A stretch of 13,746 bases of DNA from Chlorobiota bacterium (GCA_008363265.1 RHKR01000015.1:1-13746), one strand, 5' to 3'; numbered from the stretch's first letter, positions 5,919-13,457 are shown. A program made the numbers and translations. The notes: generated by a model not told the origin, from the letters alone.

Positions 5919-7358
5919 CTACTGTTTCAGCACCAGTTGCGCCACATTCTCGATGTGCCAGGTGTTTGGGAACATGTCAACCGCCCTCATTTTGGTAAGT
6001 TCATACCCGGCGGCCAGCAGTTCCTTCACATCCCTCGCCTGTGTGGCCGGGTTGCAGCTTACATAAACTATTTTCTTCGGCTTCAGCGTGATAACATCCG
6101 AAAGTGTGTTGGGATGCATGCCGCTTCTCGGGGGATCCAGAATGATAACATCCGGTTTCGGCAGGTTGTTGCCGGCAATAACAGGGAGGAAGCTTTTGTA
6201 AAGATCTGCCATATAGAAGTGGAGATGCGGAGCGTTGTTCAGTTCTTTGTTTACCCCGGCATCCATTATCGCGTCGGCAACTGCCTCGAAGCCGTAAACC
6301 CCTTTGCAGTGCTTCGCCATGAAGATGGTTATCGTACCCGCGCCGCAATAGAGGTCGTAAACTATCTCTTCCCCCTTCAGTTCAGCGTATTCAAGGGTTA
6401 CATCGTAGAGTTTTTCAGCCTGCAGTGTGTTGGTCTGGAAGAATGAATTGGCGCTGATTCCAAAGTTGTACCCGCCGATTTTGTCCTGTATCTTCCCCTC
6501 GCCATGGAGAACGATTTCATACTCTCCCTTGGCAACCTGCGCCTTTGAGGCGTTTATGTTATTAATTATAGTGGTTATCTGCGGGAATTTCTCTTTGAGC
6601 AAAGAGGCATAATTGTAGGCGATAGCCTGTTCTTCGCGGGCGGTAACGAGGTTAACCATCAGATCGTCTGTGTGAGCCGATTGCCTGATCACAAGATTTT
6701 TCAGGTAACCCGTATGTGTTTTGGTCGAATATGCCTCCAGCCCTTTTTCAGTGAAATATTCACGCGTGAAGGCAACGATCTCCTCGGAGACCGGCGACTG
6801 AAGCTTGCACTCCCTCAGGTCGAGTACCTTGTCGTAAACGCCCGGTACATGGAGTCCCAGGAACAAACCTTGATTGGTAACACCGGGATTACCGGCTTCA
6901 TCCTGTGTTAGCCACCGCTTCTGTGAGAAGGAAAACTCCATCTTGTTCCGGTAATAATATTGCTTCTCTGCCCCGGCAACGGGTTCCTGGAGGATATCGG
7001 TTATCCCGCCAATGTTTTTAAATATCTCGGCAACCTGCATCTGTTTGTGTCGGATCTGTTCGCTGTAGGCGAGGTCCTGCTGTTTACACCCTCCGCAGAC
7101 ACCGAAGTGGAAGCAGGCCGGTTCAGTGCGCAGTGGTGACTTCTCCAGAACTTCAACGAGAACCGACTCGGCATAATTTTTCTTGGTTTTCACAAGTTTC
7201 GCGCGAACCCTCTCGCCGGGGTACGCGCCCTGCACAAAAACCACAAAACCCCTCTCATTTTCGGGATTTTCGGGGTCTTTCAGAAAAGCAACCCCTTTTC
7301 CTTCGAAGGCGTAAGATTCAACAACTAATTCGACAATACTGTTTTTTTCCAGTTTCAT
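5919..7358 (-). CDS. rlmD: 23S rRNA (uracil-5-)-methyltransferase, RlmD/RumA-like
   Basis: A 479-residue RNA m5U methyltransferase using SAM. An N-terminal TRAM RNA-binding domain (about 1-70) is followed by the Fe-S cluster cysteines C82, C88, C91 (CFHFGVCGGC) and probably C184. The methyltransferase domain has FFQTN (306-310), SAM motif DLYCGAGT (335-342), DPPRSG (408-413), nucleophile C435 in YVSCNPAT, and general base E470 in WHIENV. All catalytic features are intact and the length is normal. The family methylates U1939 (RlmD) or other uridines (RlmC, RlmCD, TrmA); the target here cannot be settled from sequence. The ATG overlaps the TGA of the upstream methyltransferase by four bases (ATGA), so the two are translationally coupled. 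A palindrome lies just past the stop. Confidence 0.92.
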   Translation of the reverse strand: MKLEKNSIVELVVESYAFEGKGVAFLKDPENPENERGFVVFVQGAYPGERVRAKLVKTKKNYAESVLVEVLEKSPLRTEPACFHFGVCGGCKQQDLAYSEQIRHKQMQVAEIFKNIGGITDILQEPVAGAEKQYYYRNKMEFSFSQKRWLTQDEAGNPGVTNQGLFLGLHVPGVYDKVLDLRECKLQSPVSEEIVAFTREYFTEKGLEAYSTKTHTGYLKNLVIRQSAHTDDLMVNLVTAREEQAIAYNYASLLKEKFPQITTIINNINASKAQVAKGEYEIVLHGEGKIQDKIGGYNFGISANSFFQTNTLQAEKLYDVTLEYAELKGEEIVYDLYCGAGTITIFMAKHCKGVYGFEAVADAIMDAGVNKELNNAPHLHFYMADLYKSFLPVIAGNNLPKPDVIILDPPRSGMHPNTLSDVITLKPKKIVYVSCNPATQARDVKELLAAGYELTKMRAVDMFPNTWHIENVAQLVLKQ

Positions 7359-8092
7359 AATTTCTTTAAGATCATCGTTTTCAGGTTCATGTATCTCAGC
7401 GCGCCTCCCTTGACGAGTGAAGTTATCTCGTGCTTCTCACCGGCGAACTCTTTTCTAATTTTCTGCCTCTGCTCTGCTGATACCGATTTCAGGTTATTTT
7501 CGAGCATTTTGTACGATTTTATGTAAAACTCGTCGAGCTCGTCGTTGAAGTCGGCCACCTTCACCACTTCAAAATTTCGTGAAGTGTAATACGGCTCAAA
7601 ATCACCGGTGAAGAGGGGGTCCTGCCCCGAGTCGGCCCATATATCGTTCAGGAATGTAGGCGCGGGCTTCTTGTTGCAGAGTATCTCGGTGGTTATCAGA
7701 TGTCCGCCCGGTTTAAGCACTCTCTTTATCTCCTTTACCAGTTTGTTTCGTACACCGAGTGTAAGTGTCGCCTGACAGAAGACAAAGTCGAAACTTTCTG
7801 TTTTATGGTCGAGCGATGTGTAATCAACAAACATCGCCGGTACCTGCTGATCCTTTGGGGTGTTTGCCTTGAACCCGAAGATCTCTGTGTTGTCGTCGCT
7901 GGCGGCGTGAATGGGCGTGAATCCCGTGTTCAGGAAGTGGGGCACTATCTCAGTGAAGCCATTTCCCAGAATGAGAAGGGAGCCTTCATGCGGCTGCACT
8001 TCATTTAAAAAGAACTTGATGGGCGCTGAGCCCCCGGGGAGGAAGGGCGATTTATTATCCGGCAATTTTGATCCGATTTTGATATTTTTCAA
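7355..8092 (-). CDS. Class I SAM-dependent methyltransferase, substrate unknown
   Basis: A 245-residue Rossmann-fold methyltransferase. Motif I is LLILGNGFTE at 39-48, the post-II acidic strand ends FVDYTSL (88-94), motif IV is FDFVFCQATL (101-110), and VLKPGGHLIT (125-134) is the typical post-core strand. The C-terminal 100 residues are divergent and do not reveal a substrate. The start is TTG at 8092. The minus strand has no ATG or GTG in frame nearby that keeps motif I at a normal distance. TAAATTTG, a promoter-box match, lies only 5 bases upstream of that TTG, so the message could be nearly leaderless. The stop overlaps the rlmD start (ATGA). It faces the barrel receptor gene across 24 bp. 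It might methylate a ribosomal or small-molecule substrate; nothing in sequence decides. Confidence 0.82.
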   Translation of the reverse strand: MKNIKIGSKLPDNKSPFLPGGSAPIKFFLNEVQPHEGSLLILGNGFTEIVPHFLNTGFTPIHAASDDNTEIFGFKANTPKDQQVPAMFVDYTSLDHKTESFDFVFCQATLTLGVRNKLVKEIKRVLKPGGHLITTEILCNKKPAPTFLNDIWADSGQDPLFTGDFEPYYTSRNFEVVKVADFNDELDEFYIKSYKMLENNLKSVSAEQRQKIRKEFAGEKHEITSLVKGGALRYMNLKTMILKKL

Positions 8093-8096
8093 ACTG

Positions 8097-8104
8097 CAAA
8101 TTTA
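8097..8104 (-). promoter_or_regulatory. TAnnTTTG box in the 24-bp divergent gap
   Basis: The minus strand reads TAAATTTG, an exact consensus match, immediately before the TTG start of the methyltransferase gene. Transcription from it would begin at or just past the start codon, giving a leaderless message. The true promoter may lie elsewhere. Confidence 0.3.
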
Positions 8105-8116
8105 GAGATTATTTAT

Positions 8117-10126
8117 TTGATATCATTGAAAACCATTCTGCCGCTGCTGCTTCTGGCCACTATCACCCTCTTTTCGCAGGAGCGGCCGCCGGTAAGCAGC
8201 GATACAACCAAGACAGCCCAAGACACATCCGGTTATAAACCCCGCGCGCCGCGTGACAGCGTGGTCACGGATACTCTCGCTCCGGTCTATCAACTCCCGA
8301 TGCAAGGAGCCAAGTGGGAGTATACCCAGGACGATCTGAAACTGATGAACTTCCGCGACGGGGCCACTCTTACGGCACACTTCCCTGTCGCGTTCAACAG
8401 AAGCATGGGCTTCCCCGGCCTTCCCTCAGAGGTGACATTCTACGGCGAGGGGAACGGGGAAATCTCGTTCCTCGAAGACGGTATCGAGTTGAATAACCGG
8501 CTTACCGAATCGTTTTATTTTGATAACCTCCACGATGGTTATATAAATACCATATCCCTTTACCCCTCTTATATGGGGTTTTTGCACGCTTACCGTCCCT
8601 CACAAATGACGGTGGCAATTACCGGACGCGATTTCGTATCGGGCGCGCCCTATTCACGGGTGAAATATTTCGAAGGACCAGTTGGCGAGGGTTATATCGA
8701 TGTGCAGTTTAACCAGACCATAAAGAACCGCCTGGTGCTCTTTACCGAGTTCACCAATAACAAGGTTGACGACGGTTACCGCAACAGCAACCTCTCCCTA
8801 TGGAAGGGAAAGGTTAACCTGAAGTACATCCTGTCGAACCGGCTTAACATCGCGGGCGGATACAACTATATACAGCAGGATGTGGGGCTGAACGGTGGTG
8901 TTAACTTCGACTCGGCAAAGTCGCTCGCGGCTTCAATCCCGGGTAGAACTGTTGACGACTTCCTCTACGACGACCGCGCCGCCCCGGTTAACTTCCTTAA
9001 CCGTTACCAGAAGAATACTCAGCACAGGCTGCACTTTAAGGCCTTTGGTACTGTCGGTTCAAGCGGCTACTTCGAAGGAGCGCTCTTCCACCAGACAAAT
9101 CTGAACGAGTTCAGACAAAATGAAGACTCCCTCTTCACCAACCCGAACCGCGTTCTCAGCAACAGGCGCTACACGGTAACGGGAGGCTCTTTCCGCACCA
9201 CCTTCGACACAAAATATTTCGCGGCTGATGTGCATGCCAATTACGAGTCGGTCAATTTCGAGAGTGAATGGTTCGATCCCACAGCGGGCTATATCCCGTC
9301 AGGTGACAGAAAACGGAATTCTTTATCAGCCGGAGGCATACTTACGGGTAAACTTGGCGGCTTCGCCCTCTCGGGTTTCGGCAAATTATTCATCTACGAC
9401 GGCAATTTCTTCCCCGGAATTGGCGGCGAGGCAAAGGCTGAGCTATCTGAAGAGGTTAGTTTCCGTGCCGGTGCTTCATACCTCGAGGGGTACGATCTCG
9501 AGGTTTGGTACAACCGTGCGAACACATTTACTACGAGGCTCGAGGCTGAGCTATCCATAAGGTCGGGTGCACTTCAAGCGTCTCTGCTTGGATGGGGCGC
9601 GAATACTGAGCGGAAATATCAGGGAACTGTAATGCCAACGATCGACCCGCTTATCCCTCTTCCACCGGGTGATCCGAAGAAGCTCGCCTTCGGTGCCGCG
9701 GCATCGGTGGGCTATTCTCTCGGAAGTTTCACCGCATTCATCGACGCGCAATACAACAACAGACAGCTCGAGAATTCAGGTAAGAACATCATCCCCACTC
9801 TGATCGCGAAAGGAGGAGTCTCGTTCCGCGACACTCTTTTCGACGACGCGCTTGATCTTAAGACCACCATTTCATACTCATACCGCACATCAACTGTAGC
9901 CACCAACTACAATTTCTATATCGACCGCGTCTATTACACCCCGTGGTTTGATGATGTGCCGGCTTCGGGGCAGCTCGATTTTCATGTCGCGGGCACGATC
10001 CAGAAAGTGGCAACCCTTTTCTTCGCCTGGGAGAACCTCCTCGGCTCGAAGTATTACCTTTCACCATACTACCCCGTTCTGCCGCGAAACATCCGGTTCG
10101 GCATTACCTGGGAATTTCTGAACTGA
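8117..10126 (+). CDS. TonB-dependent-receptor-like outer-membrane barrel
   Basis: A 669-residue protein with a hydrophobic signal peptide (about 1-20, LLLLATITLFS then QERPP), a Thr/Pro-rich linker to about residue 55, a plug-like region (about 75-190, with ISFLEDGIELNNRL resembling the LDGxPL strand of TonB plugs), then repeated amphipathic beta strands rich in Tyr, Phe and Asn. The end, FFAWENLLGSKYY then RNIRFGITWEFLN, is the usual last strands of TonB-dependent receptors. It is short for a full receptor and no TonB box is obvious, so it may be a plug-reduced member or a porin-like relative. The start is TTG at 8117, with AGAG ending about 9 bases upstream; a second in-frame TTG lies at 8126 and there is no nearby ATG. 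The PAP2 gene follows 6 bp after the stop, so they form an operon. Cargo is unknown. Confidence 0.8.
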   Translation: MISLKTILPLLLLATITLFSQERPPVSSDTTKTAQDTSGYKPRAPRDSVVTDTLAPVYQLPMQGAKWEYTQDDLKLMNFRDGATLTAHFPVAFNRSMGFPGLPSEVTFYGEGNGEISFLEDGIELNNRLTESFYFDNLHDGYINTISLYPSYMGFLHAYRPSQMTVAITGRDFVSGAPYSRVKYFEGPVGEGYIDVQFNQTIKNRLVLFTEFTNNKVDDGYRNSNLSLWKGKVNLKYILSNRLNIAGGYNYIQQDVGLNGGVNFDSAKSLAASIPGRTVDDFLYDDRAAPVNFLNRYQKNTQHRLHFKAFGTVGSSGYFEGALFHQTNLNEFRQNEDSLFTNPNRVLSNRRYTVTGGSFRTTFDTKYFAADVHANYESVNFESEWFDPTAGYIPSGDRKRNSLSAGGILTGKLGGFALSGFGKLFIYDGNFFPGIGGEAKAELSEEVSFRAGASYLEGYDLEVWYNRANTFTTRLEAELSIRSGALQASLLGWGANTERKYQGTVMPTIDPLIPLPPGDPKKLAFGAAASVGYSLGSFTAFIDAQYNNRQLENSGKNIIPTLIAKGGVSFRDTLFDDALDLKTTISYSYRTSTVATNYNFYIDRVYYTPWFDDVPASGQLDFHVAGTIQKVATLFFAWENLLGSKYYLSPYYPVLPRNIRFGITWEFLN

Positions 10127-10132
10127 GGCACC

Positions 10133-10705
10133 ATGGATTTTCTCTTCGGTATCGATACAGCGATCTTCTACTTCTTCAACCACAACCTGAGCTCCCCCTT
10201 CCTCGACCGTTTCTTCGCCACCATCACCGATGTTAACAGCTGGTATATCACATATATCGTCCTCATTGGCATAATGGTAACCTATGGTGGCAAAAGGGGA
10301 AGAATTGCCGCTGTGATGGTCATCCTCATGATCATCGTCAGCGACCAAACCGGCGCGAAACTGCTGAAAGAGTGGTTCGAACGGGTCCGCCCCTGCAACT
10401 TCCTCCCGGATGTTAACACCCCCATCGGTCCCGAGGGGACATGGTCGTTCCCATCAAACCACGCGTTGAACAACTTTGCCGTGGCAACCTTCTTCACTCT
10501 CCTTTACCCCCGCCTGAAGTGGGTACTCTTCATAACCGCGACTCTTATCGCCATTTCCCGAGTATATCTCGGTCTCCATTATCCCTCCGACATCCTCGGC
10601 GGCGCGCTGATCGGAGCAGCCATCGGATACGGTTTCGGGCAACTGCAGATATGGCTTGAGCCAAAGATCAAGTTGTGGGAAAAAAGAGTGATGAGTGATG
10701 AGTGA
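10133..10705 (+). CDS. PAP2-family membrane lipid phosphatase
   Basis: A 190-residue integral membrane phosphatase with all three PAP2 motifs: K79-x6-R86-P87 (KEWFERVRP), P107-S-N-H110 in place of the usual PSGH, and S142-R143-x5-H149-x3-D153 (SRVYLGLHYPSD). H110 and H149 are the expected catalytic histidines. Five or so hydrophobic segments surround them (about 40-70, 112-140, 154-172). PAP2 enzymes of this size dephosphorylate undecaprenyl diphosphate, phosphatidylglycerol phosphate or lipid A. The short form without accessory domains would fit undecaprenyl-phosphate recycling, but substrate is not decidable. The ATG follows the receptor stop by 6 bp, so expression is probably coupled. The last residues MSDE and the stop lie inside a gtgatga tandem repeat, so the C-terminal tail may be repeat-derived. 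Confidence 0.88.
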   Translation: MDFLFGIDTAIFYFFNHNLSSPFLDRFFATITDVNSWYITYIVLIGIMVTYGGKRGRIAAVMVILMIIVSDQTGAKLLKEWFERVRPCNFLPDVNTPIGPEGTWSFPSNHALNNFAVATFFTLLYPRLKWVLFITATLIAISRVYLGLHYPSDILGGALIGAAIGYGFGQLQIWLEPKIKLWEKRVMSDE

Positions 10706-10730
10706 TGAGCTATTAGTTATTAGCTATTAG
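10688..10730. repeat. Two adjacent heptamer arrays spanning the PAP2 stop
   Basis: Three perfect copies of gtgatga (10688-10708), one spacer base, then three copies of (c/t)tattag (10710-10730). The first array contains the TGA stop of the PAP2 gene at 10703-10705. Each unit carries TGA or TAG, so each array closes all three forward frames. It marks the border between core and AT-rich accessory sequence. Confidence 0.9.
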
Positions 10731-10745
10731 CGGAAATTTTTAGGG

Positions 10746-10775
10746 TTGCGGATCAATTATAATTGACTATTTTTG
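10746..10775 (+). promoter_or_regulatory. Bacteroidota-type promoter for the NTase-HEPN pair
   Basis: TTG at 10746-10748, 19 bases, then TATTTTTG at 10768-10775, an exact match to TAnnTTTG at the standard spacing. It is 32 bp before the ATG at 10808. This is the best promoter in the window. Confidence 0.65.
10753..10766. promoter_or_regulatory. 14-bp perfect palindrome between promoter boxes, likely operator
   Basis: TCAATTATAATTGA equals its own reverse complement and lies between the TTG and TAnnTTTG boxes, where a bound dimer would block transcription. A second pair, TGACTA (10764-10769) and TAGTCA (10796-10801), spans the predicted start of transcription. The first gene product has a winged helix, so autoregulation is a natural inference. 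Confidence 0.5.
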
Positions 10776-10807
10776 TAGCCATATGAATAGAAAAGTAGTC
10801 AGTTGAA

Positions 10808-11452
10808 ATGACAGTAAATAACCCTCTTGATGTAATTTTCTCTAACGGTTCAATCGTCCGTATTCTAAGACAGCTAACTCAGACCATGGTGCCTGTTACA
10901 GGAAGGGAATGCGCTCGACGAAGCAAGCTTTCGCAACGGACCGCGGTGGAGAATCTTAACGGATTGGAGACGGCGGGAATTGTTATAAAAATTTTCGGCG
11001 GGAGAGATCATCTTTTCTCGCTGAACCGGGAAAATCTGATCGTTAAGGATGTCATAATTCCCATCTTTGAAAAAGAGAGAAAGCTAAAGAGAGATCTTTA
11101 TAAAATTATCGTCGACAACTATAAAGACTCTGCCACTTCGATCCTCGTTTTTGGTTCGGTGGCCAGAGGCGAAGATAATATTGAAAGTGATCTGGATATT
11201 TGTATCATTGTTCCGGATGAATCCAAGAAAAGAACCGTGGAGAAGAGAACTCTGTATACTTTGTTGGAGGTAAAACAGAAATTCGGTGTTACAGTTTCGA
11301 ACATCCTGCTTACCGAAAAGGAATTCAAAGCGGGACTTGAGAAGAACATTGAACTCTACCAAAACATAATCACCGAATCTAAACTACTTTTCGGTGCGAG
11401 TCTAAAGGAGATTATTCATGGTGAAGCACACGCCCACGAAAAAAGTTTCTAA
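10808..11452 (+). CDS. Winged-helix nucleotidyltransferase, possible MNT-type antitoxin
   Basis: A 214-residue two-domain protein. Residues about 5-80 form a winged helix-turn-helix (VTGRECARRSKLSQRTAVEN as recognition region, HLFSLNRE as wing). Residues about 95-200 form a minimal nucleotidyltransferase with the signature G116-S117-x10-D128-x-D130 (GSVARGED then SDLDI). A third catalytic acid on the later strand (VTVSNILLTE) is not evident, as in many wHTH-NTase fusions. Short MNT partners of HEPN toxins transfer AMP to the toxin; here the added DNA-binding domain suggests it also represses its own promoter. The ATG at 10808 lacks a strong Shine-Dalgarno. The 3' end overlaps the HEPN-like gene by 35 bp. 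The fold call is firm; the antitoxin role is inference from gene pairing. Confidence 0.85.
   Translation: MTVNNPLDVIFSNGSIVRILRQLTQTMVPVTGRECARRSKLSQRTAVENLNGLETAGIVIKIFGGRDHLFSLNRENLIVKDVIIPIFEKERKLKRDLYKIIVDNYKDSATSILVFGSVARGEDNIESDLDICIIVPDESKKRTVEKRTLYTLLEVKQKFGVTVSNILLTEKEFKAGLEKNIELYQNIITESKLLFGASLKEIIHGEAHAHEKSF
11405..11410 (+). promoter_or_regulatory. Ribosome binding site of the HEPN-like gene inside the NTase gene
   Basis: A perfect AAGGAG lies 7 bases before the ATG at 11418, within the coding sequence of the nucleotidyltransferase. It fixes the start of the downstream gene and implies coupled but independently initiated translation. Confidence 0.75.
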
Positions 11453-11825
11453 GGAGAAGTATTCCTCATTTGTACAGGTTGCAGATGGATTTGCCGAAGC
11501 AGCAAAAGTAGCCAGGGAGTTTGACTACCCAAATGCTGCGGGTGTTCTTATCATTCATTCTGTAATTGCGTACGCGGATGCCTTAACCATCAAAAAAGCC
11601 GGACTTAAGTGCAAAGGTGAGAACCACTACGAAGTTATATCTCTCCTCTCCGATAAAATGCCCTTCACTGCTGAGCGACAAAAGGCATTGGATCATTTTA
11701 GTGCTTTGATAAGCCACAAGAACATGATCTCTTATCATGGTCAGATTTATACCAAGGGCGATGTGAGTAAACTGTTTAAACATGCCGAGAGATTTATTGC
11801 ATGGGCGAAGGTAAATCTAGAGTGA
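11418..11825 (+). CDS. HEPN-like protein, putative toxin partner
   Basis: A 135-residue all-alpha protein that reads as a HEPN domain: a first helix AEAAKVAREFDYPNAAGVLI (about 26-45), IHSVIAYADALTI (46-58), a GENHYEVISLL segment (68-77), and a last long helix (115-133). Canonical HEPN ribonucleases carry R-[N/D/H]-x4-H. Here the equivalent is K101-N-x4-H107 in HKNMISYHG, so the arginine is replaced by lysine and a Tyr (Y106) precedes the His. It may belong to a HEPN branch in which Lys and Tyr are usual, such as the SAV_6107-like group; I cannot confirm this. It overlaps the nucleotidyltransferase gene by 35 bp and has its own AAGGAG. The pair resembles HEPN/MNT toxin-antitoxin modules. Ribonuclease activity is uncertain given the substitution. 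Confidence 0.75.
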   Translation: MVKHTPTKKVSKEKYSSFVQVADGFAEAAKVAREFDYPNAAGVLIIHSVIAYADALTIKKAGLKCKGENHYEVISLLSDKMPFTAERQKALDHFSALISHKNMISYHGQIYTKGDVSKLFKHAERFIAWAKVNLE

Positions 11826-12185
11826 GTGCTCTCCTTCTTTAGCGTATGTGAAGAAAACCATTCCGTTTGCACTACGAGAGTGCTACTGGCCATCATAGGA
11901 TGAATCCTGAATGAATGATATGAAACAAAAGTTCTAACTCTATTCAAACAGTGAAATACACTTGAATGTTGTTCATTTAATCAAAATACATTATTTTGGT
12001 GTATCGTGAAATAATTGTGATTTACAATAAATAGCAAATTGTCAATCTCTTTTGGAGACTGCAGTACACCATTTTACATGGGTTTTTACCAGTATGAACA
12101 TTGGCCTGCTTCAATTAAACAAATACTGAAAAAGTTCATTACTCTGAATAGATTGTCAAGCTACTGCTCAGCAAGGAGCGATTAA
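11826..12185. other. AT-rich intergenic region before the HAD-PRTase gene
   Basis: This 360-bp gap has no convincing gene. It holds a perfect inverted repeat CAAAATA-cat-TATTTTG (11982-11998) and a small one ATTGT-N5-ACAAT (12014-12028), either of which could belong to the promoter of the next gene. No exact TAnnTTTG box is seen; TTATTTTG at 11991-11998 is one base off. A 35-codon frame (12078-12185) ends directly at the next start and is treated as doubtful. Confidence 0.5.
12173..12178 (+). promoter_or_regulatory. Ribosome binding site that decides the TTG start
   Basis: A perfect AAGGAG ends 7 bases before TTG at 12186. A TAA in the same frame sits immediately upstream of that TTG, so no earlier start is possible, and the HAD motif begins at residue 9. 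This makes TTG the start with good confidence. Confidence 0.75.
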
Positions 12186-13457
12186 TTGATCGAGAAGCTT
12201 GTTTTACTGGATCTTGACGGGGTCTTAACAGACACAACCGAACCTGTATTCAAGAAATTTAAAGACGGCCTTGAAAAGTGTGACTTAAATAGCATCCCAA
12301 TGATTGATGGGGCTATTGACTTCATTAAGCGTCTTAAAAGTAATAGTGGCATCAAGATTGCAGTAATTTCTGACAGCCATCCCCATTATGTACAACCCAT
12401 CATTACAGAATTCTTCGATGTACCCTTTTTAGCCCTCGCTGACAAACCTAATACTTCGAAAACAAAAACTTTCCTTCTGAACACATTTGGAGAAATAAAG
12501 GATTTCAACCGTCGCGCGATTATGATCGGTGACTCATGGTTGGATATAGAATTGGCCAGGGGGCTGGAGATTCCTTCAATTTACACCAAATTATATAAGT
12601 TTAAGACAATAGATATTCGAGATGACTTAGGCAGTCATGACCGTGCCCTGAAGTCTGGACCTACATTCGAGGCTGGCTCCTTTAATGAAATTGAAGATAT
12701 TTTATCACAACCGAAGCAGAAATTGCTCTGTCTAGAAGCGTACTTTGTCAAAGATAAATCATCAGTTTCAAGAGAATTGAGTTTGACGGAGGTTTGTGGG
12801 AAGACTAAAACAGTGATATCACTTTCTCGCCAACAATTGGGTGGTTGCGACAGGTTTGGTCTCCTTAATATATACAACGAATTTCAAAAGATAAACCGCA
12901 ATCCTGAGGTCGTTTCGACTTTGGCATCAGGTCTCAATTATTTTCTGGCGCAATTTCAGAGCTCGATTACACTTAACGATCCAATACTTTCCTACATTCC
13001 CGAGAAGTCCAATACATCAAATCCCAAAAAAATGGTTGAAATATGGGAAAAATTAGATGCGATTCAGTCAAAGGAAAGCCTATTTCTCTGGGATGGAATT
13101 ATTAACAACTCCACAAAAAGTTATGCGCATAAATACGATAGACAGAAATTTCTTGAAACTCATCTGCAGGTGAAAAACGAATCAATAGATGGGAGGGATG
13201 TCATCGTAATTGACGATCAATACACGACTGGTGCCACGGCTGAAACATCGATCAACAAACTCTGGGAAAAGGGTGCAAAAAATGTATATTTCATAACTTT
13301 CTTTTATTTAATTAATCTGGTTGTAACTGACAAGGTCTGCCCAAAGTGTGGCAAATATTTTCAGATCAAGGTTAGAAAGAAAGATGGTGCCAAGTTCTTG
13401 TCCTGCGCTTCTCCTGAATTTGGAGGAATTGGTTGCGGAAACATTCAAAATCTCTAG
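12186..13457 (+). CDS. HAD phosphatase - phosphoribosyltransferase - zinc ribbon fusion
   Basis: A 423-residue three-part protein. Residues 1-175 are a HAD hydrolase: nucleophile D9 and acid D11 in DLDGVLTD, motif II S62 (VISDS), likely K87 (DKP), and GDSWLD at 115-120. Residues about 180-375 are a phosphoribosyltransferase. The PRPP loop is VIVIDDQYTTGAT (339-351), preceded by YDRQKFLETHLQVKN, which resembles the substrate segment of ComF-like PRTases. Residues 385-417 form a zinc ribbon with C385-x2-C388 and C407-x9-C417, of the topoisomerase tail type. No signal peptide. Starts at TTG with an ideal AAGGAG. A DprA-like gene begins 9 bp later, so they form an operon. ComF proteins also join a zinc finger to a PRTase and act with DprA in DNA uptake; HAD plus PRTase pairs occur in predicted nucleotide-centric conflict systems. 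Its substrate is unknown. Codon use is AT-rich. Confidence 0.85.
   Translation: MIEKLVLLDLDGVLTDTTEPVFKKFKDGLEKCDLNSIPMIDGAIDFIKRLKSNSGIKIAVISDSHPHYVQPIITEFFDVPFLALADKPNTSKTKTFLLNTFGEIKDFNRRAIMIGDSWLDIELARGLEIPSIYTKLYKFKTIDIRDDLGSHDRALKSGPTFEAGSFNEIEDILSQPKQKLLCLEAYFVKDKSSVSRELSLTEVCGKTKTVISLSRQQLGGCDRFGLLNIYNEFQKINRNPEVVSTLASGLNYFLAQFQSSITLNDPILSYIPEKSNTSNPKKMVEIWEKLDAIQSKESLFLWDGIINNSTKSYAHKYDRQKFLETHLQVKNESIDGRDVIVIDDQYTTGATAETSINKLWEKGAKNVYFITFFYLINLVVTDKVCPKCGKYFQIKVRKKDGAKFLSCASPEFGGIGCGNIQNL

Noticed and set aside
5937..6446. 169-codon plus-strand frame opposite rlmD
   Set aside because: Antisense shadow of a gene with complete catalytic motifs; no recognisable domain or ribosome binding site.
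11869..11883. Small hairpin GCACT-N5-AGTGC after the HEPN-like gene
   Set aside because: Five-bp stem with no T tract following; not enough to call a terminator.
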